A DNA stretch of 64,000 nt, taken from NCBI RefSeq assembly GCF_016862175.1, contig NZ_BOML01000066.1, forward strand, positions 1 through 64,000, in the 5' to 3' direction. The DNA comes from Paractinoplanes durhamensis (GTDB lineage: Bacteria; Actinomycetota; Actinomycetes; Mycobacteriales; Micromonosporaceae). Position 1 is the stretch's first letter, and every line of letters starts with the position of its first letter. Below the pieces are notes generated by a model. That model was not told the origin of the DNA, did no database searches, and saw only the letters and a list, made by a program, of their open reading frames with translations. The translations under genes and the position numbers were made by a program. This document shows positions 49,307-57,775 of the stretch, in pieces.

Positions 49307-50350
49307 TCAGTCGAGGTCGGACATGTCCAAGACGAAGCGGTAACGGACGTCGCCCTTCTCCAGGCGGGTCAGCGCCTCCTCGACCTGCGCCGAGGGCAGC
49401 ACCTCGACGTCCGCGGTGATGCCCTTCTCGGCGCAGAAAGCGAGCAACTCGGCGGTGTGTTTCGTGCCGCCGGTGCCCGAGGACGTCAGGTTCTTTCGGC
49501 CGAAGGTCAGGTCCATGATGCGGACCGTGGTCTCCAGTGGGGCGCCCAGGATGCTCAGCGTGCCCTCGAAGGCGACCAGGCTCAGCAGCGGTGAGAAGTC
49601 GTGCGGGGCGGCGATGGTGTCGAGGATCAGGTCGAACCGTCCGAACGCCTGCTTCAGGGCGTCGTCGTCGGCGGTGAGCAGCAGGTCGGTGGCGCCGAGC
49701 GCGCGGGCGTCCGCCGCCTTGTCGGGGGTGCGGCTCAGCACCGTGACCTCGGCGCCCAGGGCGACGGCCAGCTTCACGCCAAGGTGGCCGAGACCGCCCA
49801 GGCCCGCCACCGCCACCCGACTGCCCGGGCCGATGCCGGCCGCGCGCAGCGGCTCCCACATGGTGATGCCGGCGCACATCAGCGGGGCGGCCGCGGCCGG
49901 GTCGAGGCCCGCCGACAGGTGGTAGGCGAACTTCTCGCGCAACACGTACTCGCGGCTGTATCCACCCCTGGTCTCGGTGCCGTCGATCCGGTCGGTGCCG
50001 CCGTACGTGCTGACCGCCCGCTGGTAGCAGAAGTTCTCCTGGCCGATCGCGCACATCGGGCACTGTCCGCACGAGTCGACGATGGTGCCGACCGCGACCC
50101 GGTCCCCCACCGCGAAGCCGGTCACGGCCGGCCCCACCGCGGTGACCGTGCCGGTGAACTCGTGCCCCGGCACCAGCCCGTCGGTGGCCTTGCCGGTGAG
50201 GCCGTGGATCGCGTGCAGGTCGCTGTGGCACACGCCGCAGAAGTCGACCCGCACGGCGAGGTCGTCGGCGCGCAGGTCGCGGCGTTCGAGCGGGACCCGC
50301 CGCAGCGCGGTGGAACGGTCGGAGCTCTGCCATCCGGTGGTGGTGCGCAT
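49307..50350 (-). CDS. Zinc-dependent alcohol dehydrogenase (cinnamyl alcohol dehydrogenase type)
   Basis: This 347-residue enzyme begins MRTTTGWQSSDRSTALRRVP. FCGVCHSDLHAIHGLTGKAT and LVPGHEFTGTVTAVGP give the catalytic zinc ligands Cys, His and Glu. The structural-zinc cysteines are C-x2-C-x2-C-x7-C in SCGQCPMCAIGQENFC. VAVAGLGGLGHLGVKLAVAL is the NADP-binding loop. It probably reduces aldehydes with NADPH. It stands divergent from a TetR gene with operator-like sequence between. Confidence 0.93.
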   Translation of the reverse strand: MRTTTGWQSSDRSTALRRVPLERRDLRADDLAVRVDFCGVCHSDLHAIHGLTGKATDGLVPGHEFTGTVTAVGPAVTGFAVGDRVAVGTIVDSCGQCPMCAIGQENFCYQRAVSTYGGTDRIDGTETRGGYSREYVLREKFAYHLSAGLDPAAAAPLMCAGITMWEPLRAAGIGPGSRVAVAGLGGLGHLGVKLAVALGAEVTVLSRTPDKAADARALGATDLLLTADDDALKQAFGRFDLILDTIAAPHDFSPLLSLVAFEGTLSILGAPLETTVRIMDLTFGRKNLTSSGTGGTKHTAELLAFCAEKGITADVEVLPSAQVEEALTRLEKGDVRYRFVLDMSDLD

Positions 50351-50363
50351 GGTTCCTCCAAAG

Positions 50364-50433
50364 ACAGACTGTTCGGTCTGTGGCCAACCGTAGCGAGGCG
50401 AAGCGGCAAAGACAAACCAACTCGTCTGTTTGT
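50364..50433. promoter_or_regulatory. Operator-like repeats between the alcohol dehydrogenase and TetR genes
   Basis: ACAGAC-TGTTCG-GTCTGT (50364-50381) has 6-bp inverted arms. A second site, ACAAAC (50412-50417) and GTTTGT (50428-50433), sits 12 bp before the TetR ATG. The GTCTGTTTGT stretch at 50424-50433 shares the GTCTGT half-site. Confidence 0.6.
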
Positions 50434-50445
50434 TAAAGTGCCCGC

Positions 50446-51024
50446 ATGCCCGCCCTGCCCACCAGCGCCAAAGGCACCGCGACCAGCCGCCGGATCCTCG
50501 ACGCGGCCGCCGCGGAGTTCGCCGAGCGCGGCATCGCCGGCGCCCGGGTCGACCGCATCATCGCCGCCGCCAACACCAACAAGGCCCAGCTCTACGGCTA
50601 CTTCGGCAGCAAGGACGGCCTGTTCGACGCGGTCATCGCCGACCGCACCGACCGCCTGATGAGCAACGTCCCGTTCGACCCGGCCGACCTGCCCGGCTGG
50701 GCGGTCCGGATGTACGACGAGAACCTGCGCAACCCCGAGCTGGTCCGCCTGGCGGCCTGGCTGCGGCTCGAGCGACGACCGGCGGGCCGGCTCGGCGACA
50801 ACAGCCGCGACGAGGCGAAGCTCGCGGCCATCACCGGCGCCCAGGCGGCCGGCCACATCCGCGAAGGCGACCCGTTCGACATCTTCGCGCTGGTGCTCGC
50901 GATGGCGTTCGCCTGGTCCTCGGCCAGCGGCAGCTACGCCGCCAGCGCCGGCGATCCCCCCGCCGACCACGACCGACGCCGGCAGTTGCTCCACGAAAGC
51001 GTGCATCGAGCCACAGCACCGTAG
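50446..51024 (+). CDS. TetR-family regulator
   Basis: This 192-residue protein has RRILDAAAAEFAERGIAGAR, VDRIIAAANTNKAQLYGYFG and SKDGLFDAVIADRTDRLMSN, a standard TetR DNA-binding domain in its first 60 residues. The C-terminal part (LRLERRPAGRLGDNSRDEAK) belongs to the TetR_C group of regulators that act on dehydrogenases. It is divergent from the zinc alcohol dehydrogenase, the probable target. The next gene starts 32 bp after its stop. Confidence 0.92.
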   Translation: MPALPTSAKGTATSRRILDAAAAEFAERGIAGARVDRIIAAANTNKAQLYGYFGSKDGLFDAVIADRTDRLMSNVPFDPADLPGWAVRMYDENLRNPELVRLAAWLRLERRPAGRLGDNSRDEAKLAAITGAQAAGHIREGDPFDIFALVLAMAFAWSSASGSYAASAGDPPADHDRRRQLLHESVHRATAP

Positions 51025-51058
51025 ACGCTGTCTACTTGCTCTGGTAGACAGCGTCCAT
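51021..51058. promoter_or_regulatory. Tandem palindromes before the second TetR gene, candidate autoregulatory operator
   Basis: GTAGAC-GCT-GTCTAC (51021-51035) is a perfect 6-3-6 dyad covering the previous gene's stop, and GTAGAC-AGC-GTCCAT (51044-51058) is a partial copy running into the ATG at 51057. Together GACGCTGTCTAC and GTAGACAGCGTC are exact reverse complements around an 8-bp spacer. The operator thus abuts the start codon, which suggests a leaderless or very short leader. Confidence 0.8.
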
Positions 51059-51626
51059 GAGTTCGGGGGACCTCGAGGCGCGCCTCGTCGCCGCGGGAGT
51101 GGAGTTGCTGGCCGAGGCCGGCACCGACGCCCTTTCGCTGCGCGAGATCGCCCGGCGCGCGGGCGTCTCGCATGGAGCCCCGCGCCGTTATTTCCCGACC
51201 CATCAGGCATTGCTGGCGGCGATCGCGCGGCAGGGCTACCGGAAACTCGGCGACCTCGTCGCGGCGACCATCGGCGATCACACCGCCGGGCCGCGGGCCG
51301 CACTTCTCGCGCTCGGCCGGCAATACGTCGAGTTCGCCCGCACCGAACCGGGCATGTTCGCGCTGATGTTCCGGCACGATCTGCTACGCGGTAACAACAT
51401 CGGACTTCGTGAGGAAAGTACGCCCCTGTTCGGCGTACTCGTGGAAATGCTGAAACGTGCCGGCGGTGCCCAACCCACCGCGCAGGCCGCGGCCCTGTGG
51501 GCCGCCCTGCACGGCATCGCTCAGCTCTGGCACTGGGGAACACTGCAGGTGGTGACCGGGTTCGACGATCCGGAACCGCTTCTCGTGGCCGCCGTCGATA
51601 CCCACCTGGGAAGGGTGACCACCTAG
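51057..51626 (+). CDS. TetR-family regulator
   Basis: This 189-residue protein begins MSSGDLEARLVAAGVELLAE. SLREIARRAGVSHGAPRRYF and THQALLAAIARQGYRKLGDL are the TetR helix-turn-helix and linking helices. The C-terminal part with EPGMFALMFRHDLLRGNNIG and AALWAALHGIAQLWHWGTLQ belongs to the TetR_C (WHG) group. Its stop is directly followed by the PlsC-type gene (no gap), so it controls that acyltransferase as one operon. Confidence 0.92.
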   Translation: MSSGDLEARLVAAGVELLAEAGTDALSLREIARRAGVSHGAPRRYFPTHQALLAAIARQGYRKLGDLVAATIGDHTAGPRAALLALGRQYVEFARTEPGMFALMFRHDLLRGNNIGLREESTPLFGVLVEMLKRAGGAQPTAQAAALWAALHGIAQLWHWGTLQVVTGFDDPEPLLVAAVDTHLGRVTT

Positions 51627-52289
51627 ATGCTCGCCGAAACTCTGCGCACTCTCCTGCGACCGGTCAGTCAGGTCGTGTTCCGGCCGGAGGTGCACGGCTC
51701 CGACAATGTGCCACGCACCGGGCCGGTCATTGTCGCGGCCAATCACCTGTCGTTCGTGGACAGTTTCATCGTGCCGCTGACCGCGCCGCGGCGGGTGTCG
51801 TTCATCGCCAAGCAGGAGTATTTCGACCACGGCGGCGCGAAGCAGTGGGTGACCCGCAACTTCCTGACCGGGATCGATGCCATTCCGGTGTCGCGTGGCG
51901 GTTTCCGGGCCGCGCAGGAATCGCTCGAGGTCGCGCTGAAACTGCTCAAGGACGGCGGGGCGTTCGGCATTCATCCGGAGGGGAGCCGGTCCCGCGACGG
52001 CCGCCTCTACCGGGGACGGACCGGGGTGGCCTGGCTGGCGATCGCGTCCGGGGCGCCGGTGATCCCGGTGGCGCTGATCGGCACCGAGAAGATCCAGCCG
52101 GTCGGCGCGAGTTTCCCCAAGCCGGGCAAGGTCATCGTGCACTTCGGCAAGCCGCTGGTCTTCACTCCCCCGGCCGACGGCAAGCAGGGGCCGGCCCGGC
52201 GAAAAGCCACCGACGAGATCATGGCGGCCATCGCCGCGCTCTCCGGCCAGGAGGTCGCGAACGAGTTCAACGAGTTGTCGGCGGGGTAA
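51627..52289 (+). CDS. 1-acyl-sn-glycerol-3-phosphate acyltransferase family protein (PlsC)
   Basis: This 220-residue enzyme begins immediately after the TetR stop. AANHLSFVDSFIVPL has the catalytic HX4D (block I), FLTGIDAIPVSRGGFRAAQE and GAFGIHPEGSRSRDGRLYRG hold blocks II and III (PEGSRS), and GAPVIPVALIGTEKIQP block IV. It acylates lysophosphatidic acid or a similar acceptor at the membrane. A TetR that senses acyl-CoA or fatty acids would be a natural regulator; this is inference. The 3' end overlaps the convergent DUF4037 gene by 23 bp. Confidence 0.93.
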   Translation: MLAETLRTLLRPVSQVVFRPEVHGSDNVPRTGPVIVAANHLSFVDSFIVPLTAPRRVSFIAKQEYFDHGGAKQWVTRNFLTGIDAIPVSRGGFRAAQESLEVALKLLKDGGAFGIHPEGSRSRDGRLYRGRTGVAWLAIASGAPVIPVALIGTEKIQPVGASFPKPGKVIVHFGKPLVFTPPADGKQGPARRKATDEIMAAIAALSGQEVANEFNELSAG

Positions 52290-53217
52290 GCCGCACCGCC
52301 CGGAACAGCGCCGGGTTGGACAGGAGGTCAGTCGAGTCGACGGCCTGGTCGATGGTGCCGGGCAGGCGCGGGATCACCCCATGCCGGACGCCGACCCGGT
52401 CGAGCAGCGCCCGCAGCTCCGGGTCGGTGATCTCGGCGGCCAGGGCGATCGTGAAGCGGGAAGCATCCAGCACCTGGATGTCCCGCTCGTAGAACTGGCG
52501 CGGCGCCGGGTCCAGCGGCGGGCACAGCCCGAGGGAGTTGGTGGCGGCAGCGAGCACGCTTCCGGCCGTACCCAAGCCTGCTTCTCGCTCTTGCCAGGAC
52601 GCCGCGTTCAGCGCGGCCGCCAGCGGTGGGCCCAGCGAGGCGGCGATCTCCAGGTCCGCGAAAGCACGGCCGAGCCACTTCGCGTACGGCGCCCAGGCGC
52701 GCGAGACGAGGAAGGCGAGCCGGATCAGCTCGCGGGCCAGCCGGGCGGCGAGGATGCGGGAACCCAGGTCGTCGCCGGTCGAGCCGGTGCGGGCGACGAA
52801 TGCCTCCTCCTGCGCGATCTTGAGCCAGCCGGCCGCGAGGGCGTAGCGCCAGACGTCGTCCGGGTACCAGGCGAGCGCCCGGCGGCGACGGCCCAGCTCG
52901 TCCGACGGGTCGTGGAAGACGGCACCGCGGGTCAGGCTGGCCAGCACCTGGGTCGGGGTGTGCAGCCAGTCCGTCACGGTCACCCCGTCCCCGGGGTCGA
53001 AGCCCAGATGGGCGGCGAAGAACGCGCCGGCGGTGTCCCGATCGGGATAGAACACCTGGACCCGGGGCCCGAAGTCGTGGTCCGTCGACACCTCGTCGTC
53101 ATACCCCAGCACCTCCGACCCCGGCCCGAGCAGGGCGGCGGCGTGCGGCACCCCGGTCAGCCCGGGGGCCACCTCGGTCCGGTAGTAGTGCCGTGCGATC
53201 TCGATCCCAGCTGTCAC
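52267..53217 (-). CDS. DUF4037 nucleotidyltransferase-like protein
   Basis: This 316-residue protein begins MTAGIEIARHYYRTEVAPGL. GPGSEVLGYDDEVSTDHDFG (about residues 31-50) has the G-S-E-x(8)-D-x-D of DUF4037, a nucleotidyltransferase-fold family. RALAWYPDDVWRYALAAGWL and RELIRLAFLVSRAWAPYAKW are helical C-terminal signatures. Function unknown. It lies convergent with PlsC and divergent from the GDSL hydrolase. Confidence 0.85.
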   Translation of the reverse strand: MTAGIEIARHYYRTEVAPGLTGVPHAAALLGPGSEVLGYDDEVSTDHDFGPRVQVFYPDRDTAGAFFAAHLGFDPGDGVTVTDWLHTPTQVLASLTRGAVFHDPSDELGRRRRALAWYPDDVWRYALAAGWLKIAQEEAFVARTGSTGDDLGSRILAARLARELIRLAFLVSRAWAPYAKWLGRAFADLEIAASLGPPLAAALNAASWQEREAGLGTAGSVLAAATNSLGLCPPLDPAPRQFYERDIQVLDASRFTIALAAEITDPELRALLDRVGVRHGVIPRLPGTIDQAVDSTDLLSNPALFRAVRLTPPTTR

Positions 53218-53313
53218 ACCCCAGGGGTATCACACACGCCCGGTGCGACTTCGGTTGCGAAGCCGGGTGAACCGTCAGAGATCCACCGCTCCAGACCGAT
53301 CAGGCGGTTCGTG

Positions 53314-54216
53314 ATGCGTCGTCTCGCCCTGTACGTGGTCCTGGCCTCGCTGGTCGGGCTGCTCGCGCCGGCCGCCTCGGCCAGCCCGGCCGCGGAAAGA
53401 GTGCACCGGCTCAAGGTCATGCCGCTCGGGGACTCGATCACCTACGGGGTCGGCTCCAAGACCGGCGACGGGTACCGCTACGCCCTGTACTGGCGGCTGA
53501 TCGAGGCCGGCCTGCCGGTCGACTACGTCGGCTCGCTGACCGCCGGGCGGGGACCGGAGGACGCGAACGAGGGTCACCGGGGCTGGACGATCGAACAGCT
53601 CAGCGAGCACGTGGACGAGTGGCTGGAGACGTACGAGCCGGACGTGATCCTGCTGCACATCGGCACCAACGACATGGTCCGCGGCGTCCCGGACGCGCCG
53701 ACCCACCTGGACGAGCTGCTCGACCGGATCGCCGAGGACCGGCCGGCCGCCGAGGTGTTCGTCGCGAAGATCGTCGGGATCGCCGACTACCGCGAGGTGG
53801 GCAGCCGGATGCGCCGGACCACCGCCTACAACGCCGCGGTCACCCGGATCGTGGCGAGCAAGGGGTCGCGCTTCCACCTGGTCGACCAGAGCGACGTGCG
53901 CGGCATCGACATGTGGAACCGGGAGCACCCGAACGACTACGGCTACCAGAAGATGGCCTGGAACTACTACCGGGCGATGGAGCCGGTGCTGAACCGCAGC
54001 CGGTCGGCCTGGCCGATGCCCCGCGACCCCTACCGGTCGCCGGAGGCGGTGCACTGCATCAACCGGACCAGCCTCGACCCGGCCACCAGGGGCTGCCGTA
54101 CCTGGTACCAACGGACCCCCGGCGTCTGGCAGACCCCGGTGACGGCCACCCGCAAGATCAGGATCGACGGCCGGATCGTAGAACGCACGGAGCAACGCTG
54201 GATCACGGCCGCCTAG
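53314..54216 (+). CDS. Secreted SGNH/GDSL hydrolase
   Basis: This 300-residue protein starts at ATG 53314 with a signal peptide (MRRLALYVVLASLVGLLAPA). KVMPLGDSITYGVGSKTGDG holds the nucleophile Ser (block I), VILLHIGTNDMVRG block III and EHPNDYGYQKMAWNYYRAM the Asp/His of block V. GSLTAGRGPEDANEGHRGWT gives block II. It probably deacetylates or de-esterifies a polysaccharide or lipid outside the cell. A C-terminal extension of about 60 residues (VHCINRTSLDPATRGCRTWY) has two cysteines that could form a disulphide. Confidence 0.9.
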   Translation: MRRLALYVVLASLVGLLAPAASASPAAERVHRLKVMPLGDSITYGVGSKTGDGYRYALYWRLIEAGLPVDYVGSLTAGRGPEDANEGHRGWTIEQLSEHVDEWLETYEPDVILLHIGTNDMVRGVPDAPTHLDELLDRIAEDRPAAEVFVAKIVGIADYREVGSRMRRTTAYNAAVTRIVASKGSRFHLVDQSDVRGIDMWNREHPNDYGYQKMAWNYYRAMEPVLNRSRSAWPMPRDPYRSPEAVHCINRTSLDPATRGCRTWYQRTPGVWQTPVTATRKIRIDGRIVERTEQRWITAA

Positions 54217-55414
54217 CTCTGCGTGCGACGTAGAAGTACCAGAGCGCGCCGGCCGCGGCGACCGCGAGGCCCACGCCGATCGATCGCCACGGCAGCGTGA
54301 ACGCCAGCAGGAGGCAGCCGGCCAGCCCGGCGACGGCACCCGCGCGGCGGGCCGGGCCGGCCGCGAGCGACAGCCAGGCCGCGTTGGCGATCGCGTAGTA
54401 GAGCAGCACACCGAACGACGAGAACCCGATCGCGCCGCGCAGGTCGACGGTCGCGACCAGCGCCGCGACCACCAGCCCGACGGCCAGTTCGGCCCGGCGC
54501 GGGACGGCCGAACGCGCATCCACCACGGCCAGGGCGCGCGGCAGGAAGCCGTCCCGGGCCATCGCCAGCCCGGTCCGGGACACCCCGAGGATCAGCGCGA
54601 GCAGTGCGCCGAGCGCGGCCACCGCCGCACCCACCCGGACCGCCGGTGCCAGCCAGCCGGGCGTGGCTTCGGCCAGCGGCGACACCGAGGCCGCGAGCCG
54701 TTCCGGGCCGAGCGCGGCCAGCAGCGCGAACGCGACCAGGGTGTAGACGATCAGGGTCACGGCGAGGGAGATCGTGACGGCCCGCGGGATGGTCCGGGCC
54801 GGGTCGCGGACCTCCTCCCCCAGGGTGGCGATCCGGGCGTAGCCGGCGAACGCGAAGAACAGCAGGCCGGCGCCCTGGAGCACGCCGAGCGGGTGCAGGG
54901 CGCCGCCGAGGCCGGGCGACGGCGCCCCCGCGAACGCGGTGGTCACCACGGCGGCGAGCACGACCAGGACGACCGCCACGATGAGCCGGGTGGCCTGGAC
55001 CGAGCGCTGCACGCCGAACAGGTTCAGCGCGGTCAGGGCGAGCACGGCGGCCACCGCGGCCGGGCGCGCGAAACCCGGTGCGGCGTAGGCGGCGAAGGTC
55101 AGGGCCATCGCCGCGCAGGAGGCGGTCTTGCCGACCACGAACATCCAGCCGGCCAGGTAGCCCCAGAACGGGCCGAGGCGTTCCCGCCCGTACACATAGG
55201 TGCCGCCGCTGGCCGGATAGCGGGCCGCCAGCCGGGCCGACGACATGGCGTTGCCGTAGGCGACCGCCGCGGCGAGCGCGAGCGACAGCGGCAGCCAGCC
55301 GCCGGCGGCGCGGGCGGCCGGCCCGAACGAGGCGAACACCCCGGCGCCGAGCATGGCGCCCAGCCCGACCACGACCGCGTCCCGGGTGTCCAGCCGGCGG
55401 CGCAACTCGGTCAT
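54203..55414 (-). CDS. APC-family amino acid permease
   Basis: From ATG 55414 with GGAGG upstream this is 403 residues and about 12 TM helices. GLGAMLGAGVFASFGPAARA is TM1, and SARLAARYPASGGTYVYGRE is the loop after TM2. FFAFAGYARIATLGEEVRDP with ARTIPRAV (about residues 195-225) is the typical mid-protein signature of APC transporters. It takes up an amino acid or amine; the substrate is unknown. It overlaps the convergent GDSL gene by 14 bp. Confidence 0.88.
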   Translation of the reverse strand: MTELRRRLDTRDAVVVGLGAMLGAGVFASFGPAARAAGGWLPLSLALAAAVAYGNAMSSARLAARYPASGGTYVYGRERLGPFWGYLAGWMFVVGKTASCAAMALTFAAYAAPGFARPAAVAAVLALTALNLFGVQRSVQATRLIVAVVLVVLAAVVTTAFAGAPSPGLGGALHPLGVLQGAGLLFFAFAGYARIATLGEEVRDPARTIPRAVTISLAVTLIVYTLVAFALLAALGPERLAASVSPLAEATPGWLAPAVRVGAAVAALGALLALILGVSRTGLAMARDGFLPRALAVVDARSAVPRRAELAVGLVVAALVATVDLRGAIGFSSFGVLLYYAIANAAWLSLAAGPARRAGAVAGLAGCLLLAFTLPWRSIGVGLAVAAAGALWYFYVARRARRP

Positions 55415-55454
55415 TCGGCCTCCCCTTGCCTGAATCCTCGCCGACCATAGAGGC

Positions 55455-56885
55455 ATGGGTCGGCTGCTGCGCGTCGAGGGACTCGTGCCGGTCACCGGGG
55501 TGGTGGCCTTTCTGCTGCTCTTCGGCATACTCGGCGGGCCCGGCGATCCGGCCCCCGAGGCCCGGTGGATCGGCCTCGGCGTGCTGATCGCGCCGGCCCT
55601 GATGGCGTACGCCCATCGCGGCGCGGCGGCCTGGGCCGGAGTGCTCGCCGCGGTGGTCTGGACGTCGCTGGCCGGCTCGGTGGTCACGGCCCTGGTCGGC
55701 TGGGTGTACGCCCTGGTCGCCATCGCCCTCACCCGCCGTGACCGCTCCCCGCTGACCGCGCCGGTCCCCCGCCGCCAGCCACCCGCCCCGGCCGGCCTGC
55801 CGCACGTCGCCGTCCCGGCCGAGGCCGCCGGCTTCACCCTGCTCACGCTGGCCACGGCCGGCTTCGTGGCGGTCCTCGCGCACTGGGCCGGCGTCGAGGC
55901 GCTGACCGCGGTGATCGGCGCGTTCGGGCTGGGCTGCGCGTTCATCGCGCGGGCCGTCGAGCAGCGCTCCCACCTGCGCAGACTGTTCGGAACCCCGCAG
56001 CCGATGCACACCGTGCGGGTGGTCGAGCAGCCCGGCTACGTGCACGTGCTGCTGCCCGAGCCGGGCGGCCTGCTGGCCCGGGAGTTCGCGTTCGACGTGG
56101 CCGAGGACGCCGCCTGGCCGGCCGACGACGAGGACCCGGCGACGCTGCCGGCCACCCTCTACGGCGAGCCCCGGCCCGGCGCCTGGTGCACGGTCGAGGT
56201 GCAGGGCCGGCTGCACGTGCCGGTCGGGCCGGTCGGCGAGGTGATCGAGGTGGCCTACGACGTGGTGCAGGGGCTGCCGCGCGAGCTGGAGGACGACGAG
56301 GAGCAGCTGGTCGACCCGGAGGCGCTGCTGCCGGCCGACCGGGTGGACGCGTTCGAGTGCCGGGAGCACCGGATCGCGCCGGCCCGCGCCTGGGCGGCCA
56401 CGGTCGCGATCGGGCTCGGCGCCGCCTTGGCGGCGGGCGAGCTGGCCCAGCTGGCCGGGCTGCCGGCGGCGGCGCTGGCGGTGGCCGCGGCGGTGGCGGG
56501 CGGCGTGGGGTACGAGTTCGGCTGGCGCGCCCAGCTGCGCCCGCGGCTGCGCTGGCATGCGGGCGGGGTGGCCGCGCTCGGTTTCCGCGGCCCGGACCGG
56601 CAGCCGTGGGCGAACGACAGCGCGGTGGTGCACGACGACGCCGGCACGGTGCTGCTGACCGCGGGCGAGTCGGTGCTGACCGTCCCGGTGCCCCCGCCGT
56701 GGCCGAAACCGGCCAGCCAGCGCAGCGCCGACCAGCTGGTGGCGGCCCTGCGGGTGGCCCGCAACCAGTCGTTCGCGATCAGCCCGCTCCCCCCACCCCC
56801 GGACGTCGAGGTGCCGAGCAGACCGATCAAGCTCTACGGCGCTTGGTTGCTCTCTGTTGTGCTCACCGTGCTCATCCTCGGGTGA
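55455..56885 (+). CDS. 476-residue membrane protein of unknown function
   Basis: This protein begins MGRLLRVEGLVPVTGVVAFL. Seven or so hydrophobic helices group into three blocks (about residues 10-90, 125-170, 320-360) separated by a cytosolic region with a long Asp/Glu-rich segment (LEDDEEQLVDPEALLPADRV, about 278-297). A soluble part near residue 375 (DRQPWANDSAVVHDDAGTVL) precedes a last TM helix (LYGAWLLSVVLTVLILG). I do not recognise the family. It is upstream of the molybdenum hydroxylase genes on the same strand, 39 bp before the FAD subunit gene, but no functional link is clear. Confidence 0.7.
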   Translation: MGRLLRVEGLVPVTGVVAFLLLFGILGGPGDPAPEARWIGLGVLIAPALMAYAHRGAAAWAGVLAAVVWTSLAGSVVTALVGWVYALVAIALTRRDRSPLTAPVPRRQPPAPAGLPHVAVPAEAAGFTLLTLATAGFVAVLAHWAGVEALTAVIGAFGLGCAFIARAVEQRSHLRRLFGTPQPMHTVRVVEQPGYVHVLLPEPGGLLAREFAFDVAEDAAWPADDEDPATLPATLYGEPRPGAWCTVEVQGRLHVPVGPVGEVIEVAYDVVQGLPRELEDDEEQLVDPEALLPADRVDAFECREHRIAPARAWAATVAIGLGAALAAGELAQLAGLPAAALAVAAAVAGGVGYEFGWRAQLRPRLRWHAGGVAALGFRGPDRQPWANDSAVVHDDAGTVLLTAGESVLTVPVPPPWPKPASQRSADQLVAALRVARNQSFAISPLPPPPDVEVPSRPIKLYGAWLLSVVLTVLILG

Positions 56886-56924
56886 GTGCGAAGATCTGAA
56901 ACACAATCCGCGTAGCGTACGTGC

Positions 56925-57707
56925 GTGGATCTGAACACTGTCGCCGAAGTGATCAGCCCCGCCGGACCGGGTCAGTGGCGGCCCGGGGACGCCTGGCTGG
57001 GCGGCGGCACGGCGTTGTTCGCCGAGCCACGGCCACACCTGAGCCGGCTGCTCGACCTCACCGCGGCCGGCTGGCCGGCCCTCACGCTGAGCGACGAATC
57101 GCTGGAGATCGCGGCCACCTGCACGATCGCCGAGCTGGCCGCGAGCGGCCACGAGATCGCCACGAAGTGCTGCCAGGCGTTCCTGGCCTCGTTCAAGATC
57201 TGGAATGTGGCGACGGTCGGCGGGAACCTGTGCGCGGCGCTGCCGGCCGGGCCGATGATCGCGCTCGGAGCCGCCCTCGACGGCACCTGCCTGCTGCTCG
57301 GCCCGGGCACCCGCCGCGAGGTGCCGGTGGCCGACTTCGTGACCGGCGACGGCGTCACCGTGCTGGCCGACGGCGAGTTGCTGCGCTCGATCACGGTGCC
57401 GGTGGCGGCGCTGACCGCGCGCTTCGCCCTGCGGCAGGGCTCGCTCCACCCGTACGGCCGCTCGGGTGTGCTTTTGATCGGACGGGTGACCGAGACCGGT
57501 GGGCTGGTGCTGACCGTGACGGCGGCGACGAAACGGCCGTATGTTCTGCGCTTCCGCGGCATGCCGGACGCCGAGGTCGTGCAGATCGCGCTGAGCGAGC
57601 GGATCCCGCACGAGGCCTACATGTCCGACATCCACGGGCTACCGGCCTGGCGGCGCCACATGACCAGGCTTTATGCGGAGGAGATCCGGCGGGAGTTGGC
57701 GGCATGA
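56925..57707 (+). CDS. FAD-binding subunit of a molybdenum hydroxylase (xanthine dehydrogenase family)
   Basis: This 260-residue protein starts at GTG 56925. DAWLGGGTALFAEPRPHLSR and FKIWNVATVGGNLCAALPAG (about residues 89-108) are the two FAD-contacting blocks of XdhB/CoxM-type proteins. The C-terminal RMPDAEVVQ-type segment (FRGMPDAEVVQIALSERIPH) fits the CO-dehydrogenase flavoprotein C-terminal domain. It passes electrons from the iron-sulphur clusters to FAD. It partners the fused subunit downstream. Confidence 0.9.
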   Translation: MDLNTVAEVISPAGPGQWRPGDAWLGGGTALFAEPRPHLSRLLDLTAAGWPALTLSDESLEIAATCTIAELAASGHEIATKCCQAFLASFKIWNVATVGGNLCAALPAGPMIALGAALDGTCLLLGPGTRREVPVADFVTGDGVTVLADGELLRSITVPVAALTARFALRQGSLHPYGRSGVLLIGRVTETGGLVLTVTAATKRPYVLRFRGMPDAEVVQIALSERIPHEAYMSDIHGLPAWRRHMTRLYAEEIRRELAA

Positions 57708-57775
57708 CCGAGCGAAGCGAGTGTCATGATCGCGTTTTTGGTCTTCCGCTTTCTCCTCAAGGTAGGGACGCATGA
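57704..57775 (+). CDS. Candidate 23-residue linker peptide between molybdenum hydroxylase genes
   Basis: ATG 57704 overlaps the FAD-subunit stop (ATGA), and the stop TGA 57773-57775 overlaps the ATG of the next gene (ATGA). The frame encodes MTERSECHDRVFGLPLSPQG plus RDA. Being coupled at both ends fits a translational relay that carries ribosomes across the 64-bp gap. The peptide has no recognisable motif and could be coincidental. Confidence 0.4.
   Translation: MTERSECHDRVFGLPLSPQGRDA

Noticed and set aside
53225..53275. Interrupted hairpin (CCCGG...CCGGG with CTTCG/CGAAG inside) before the GDSL gene
   Set aside because: The internal loop and short stems make it too weak to call; it could be chance in GC-rich DNA.
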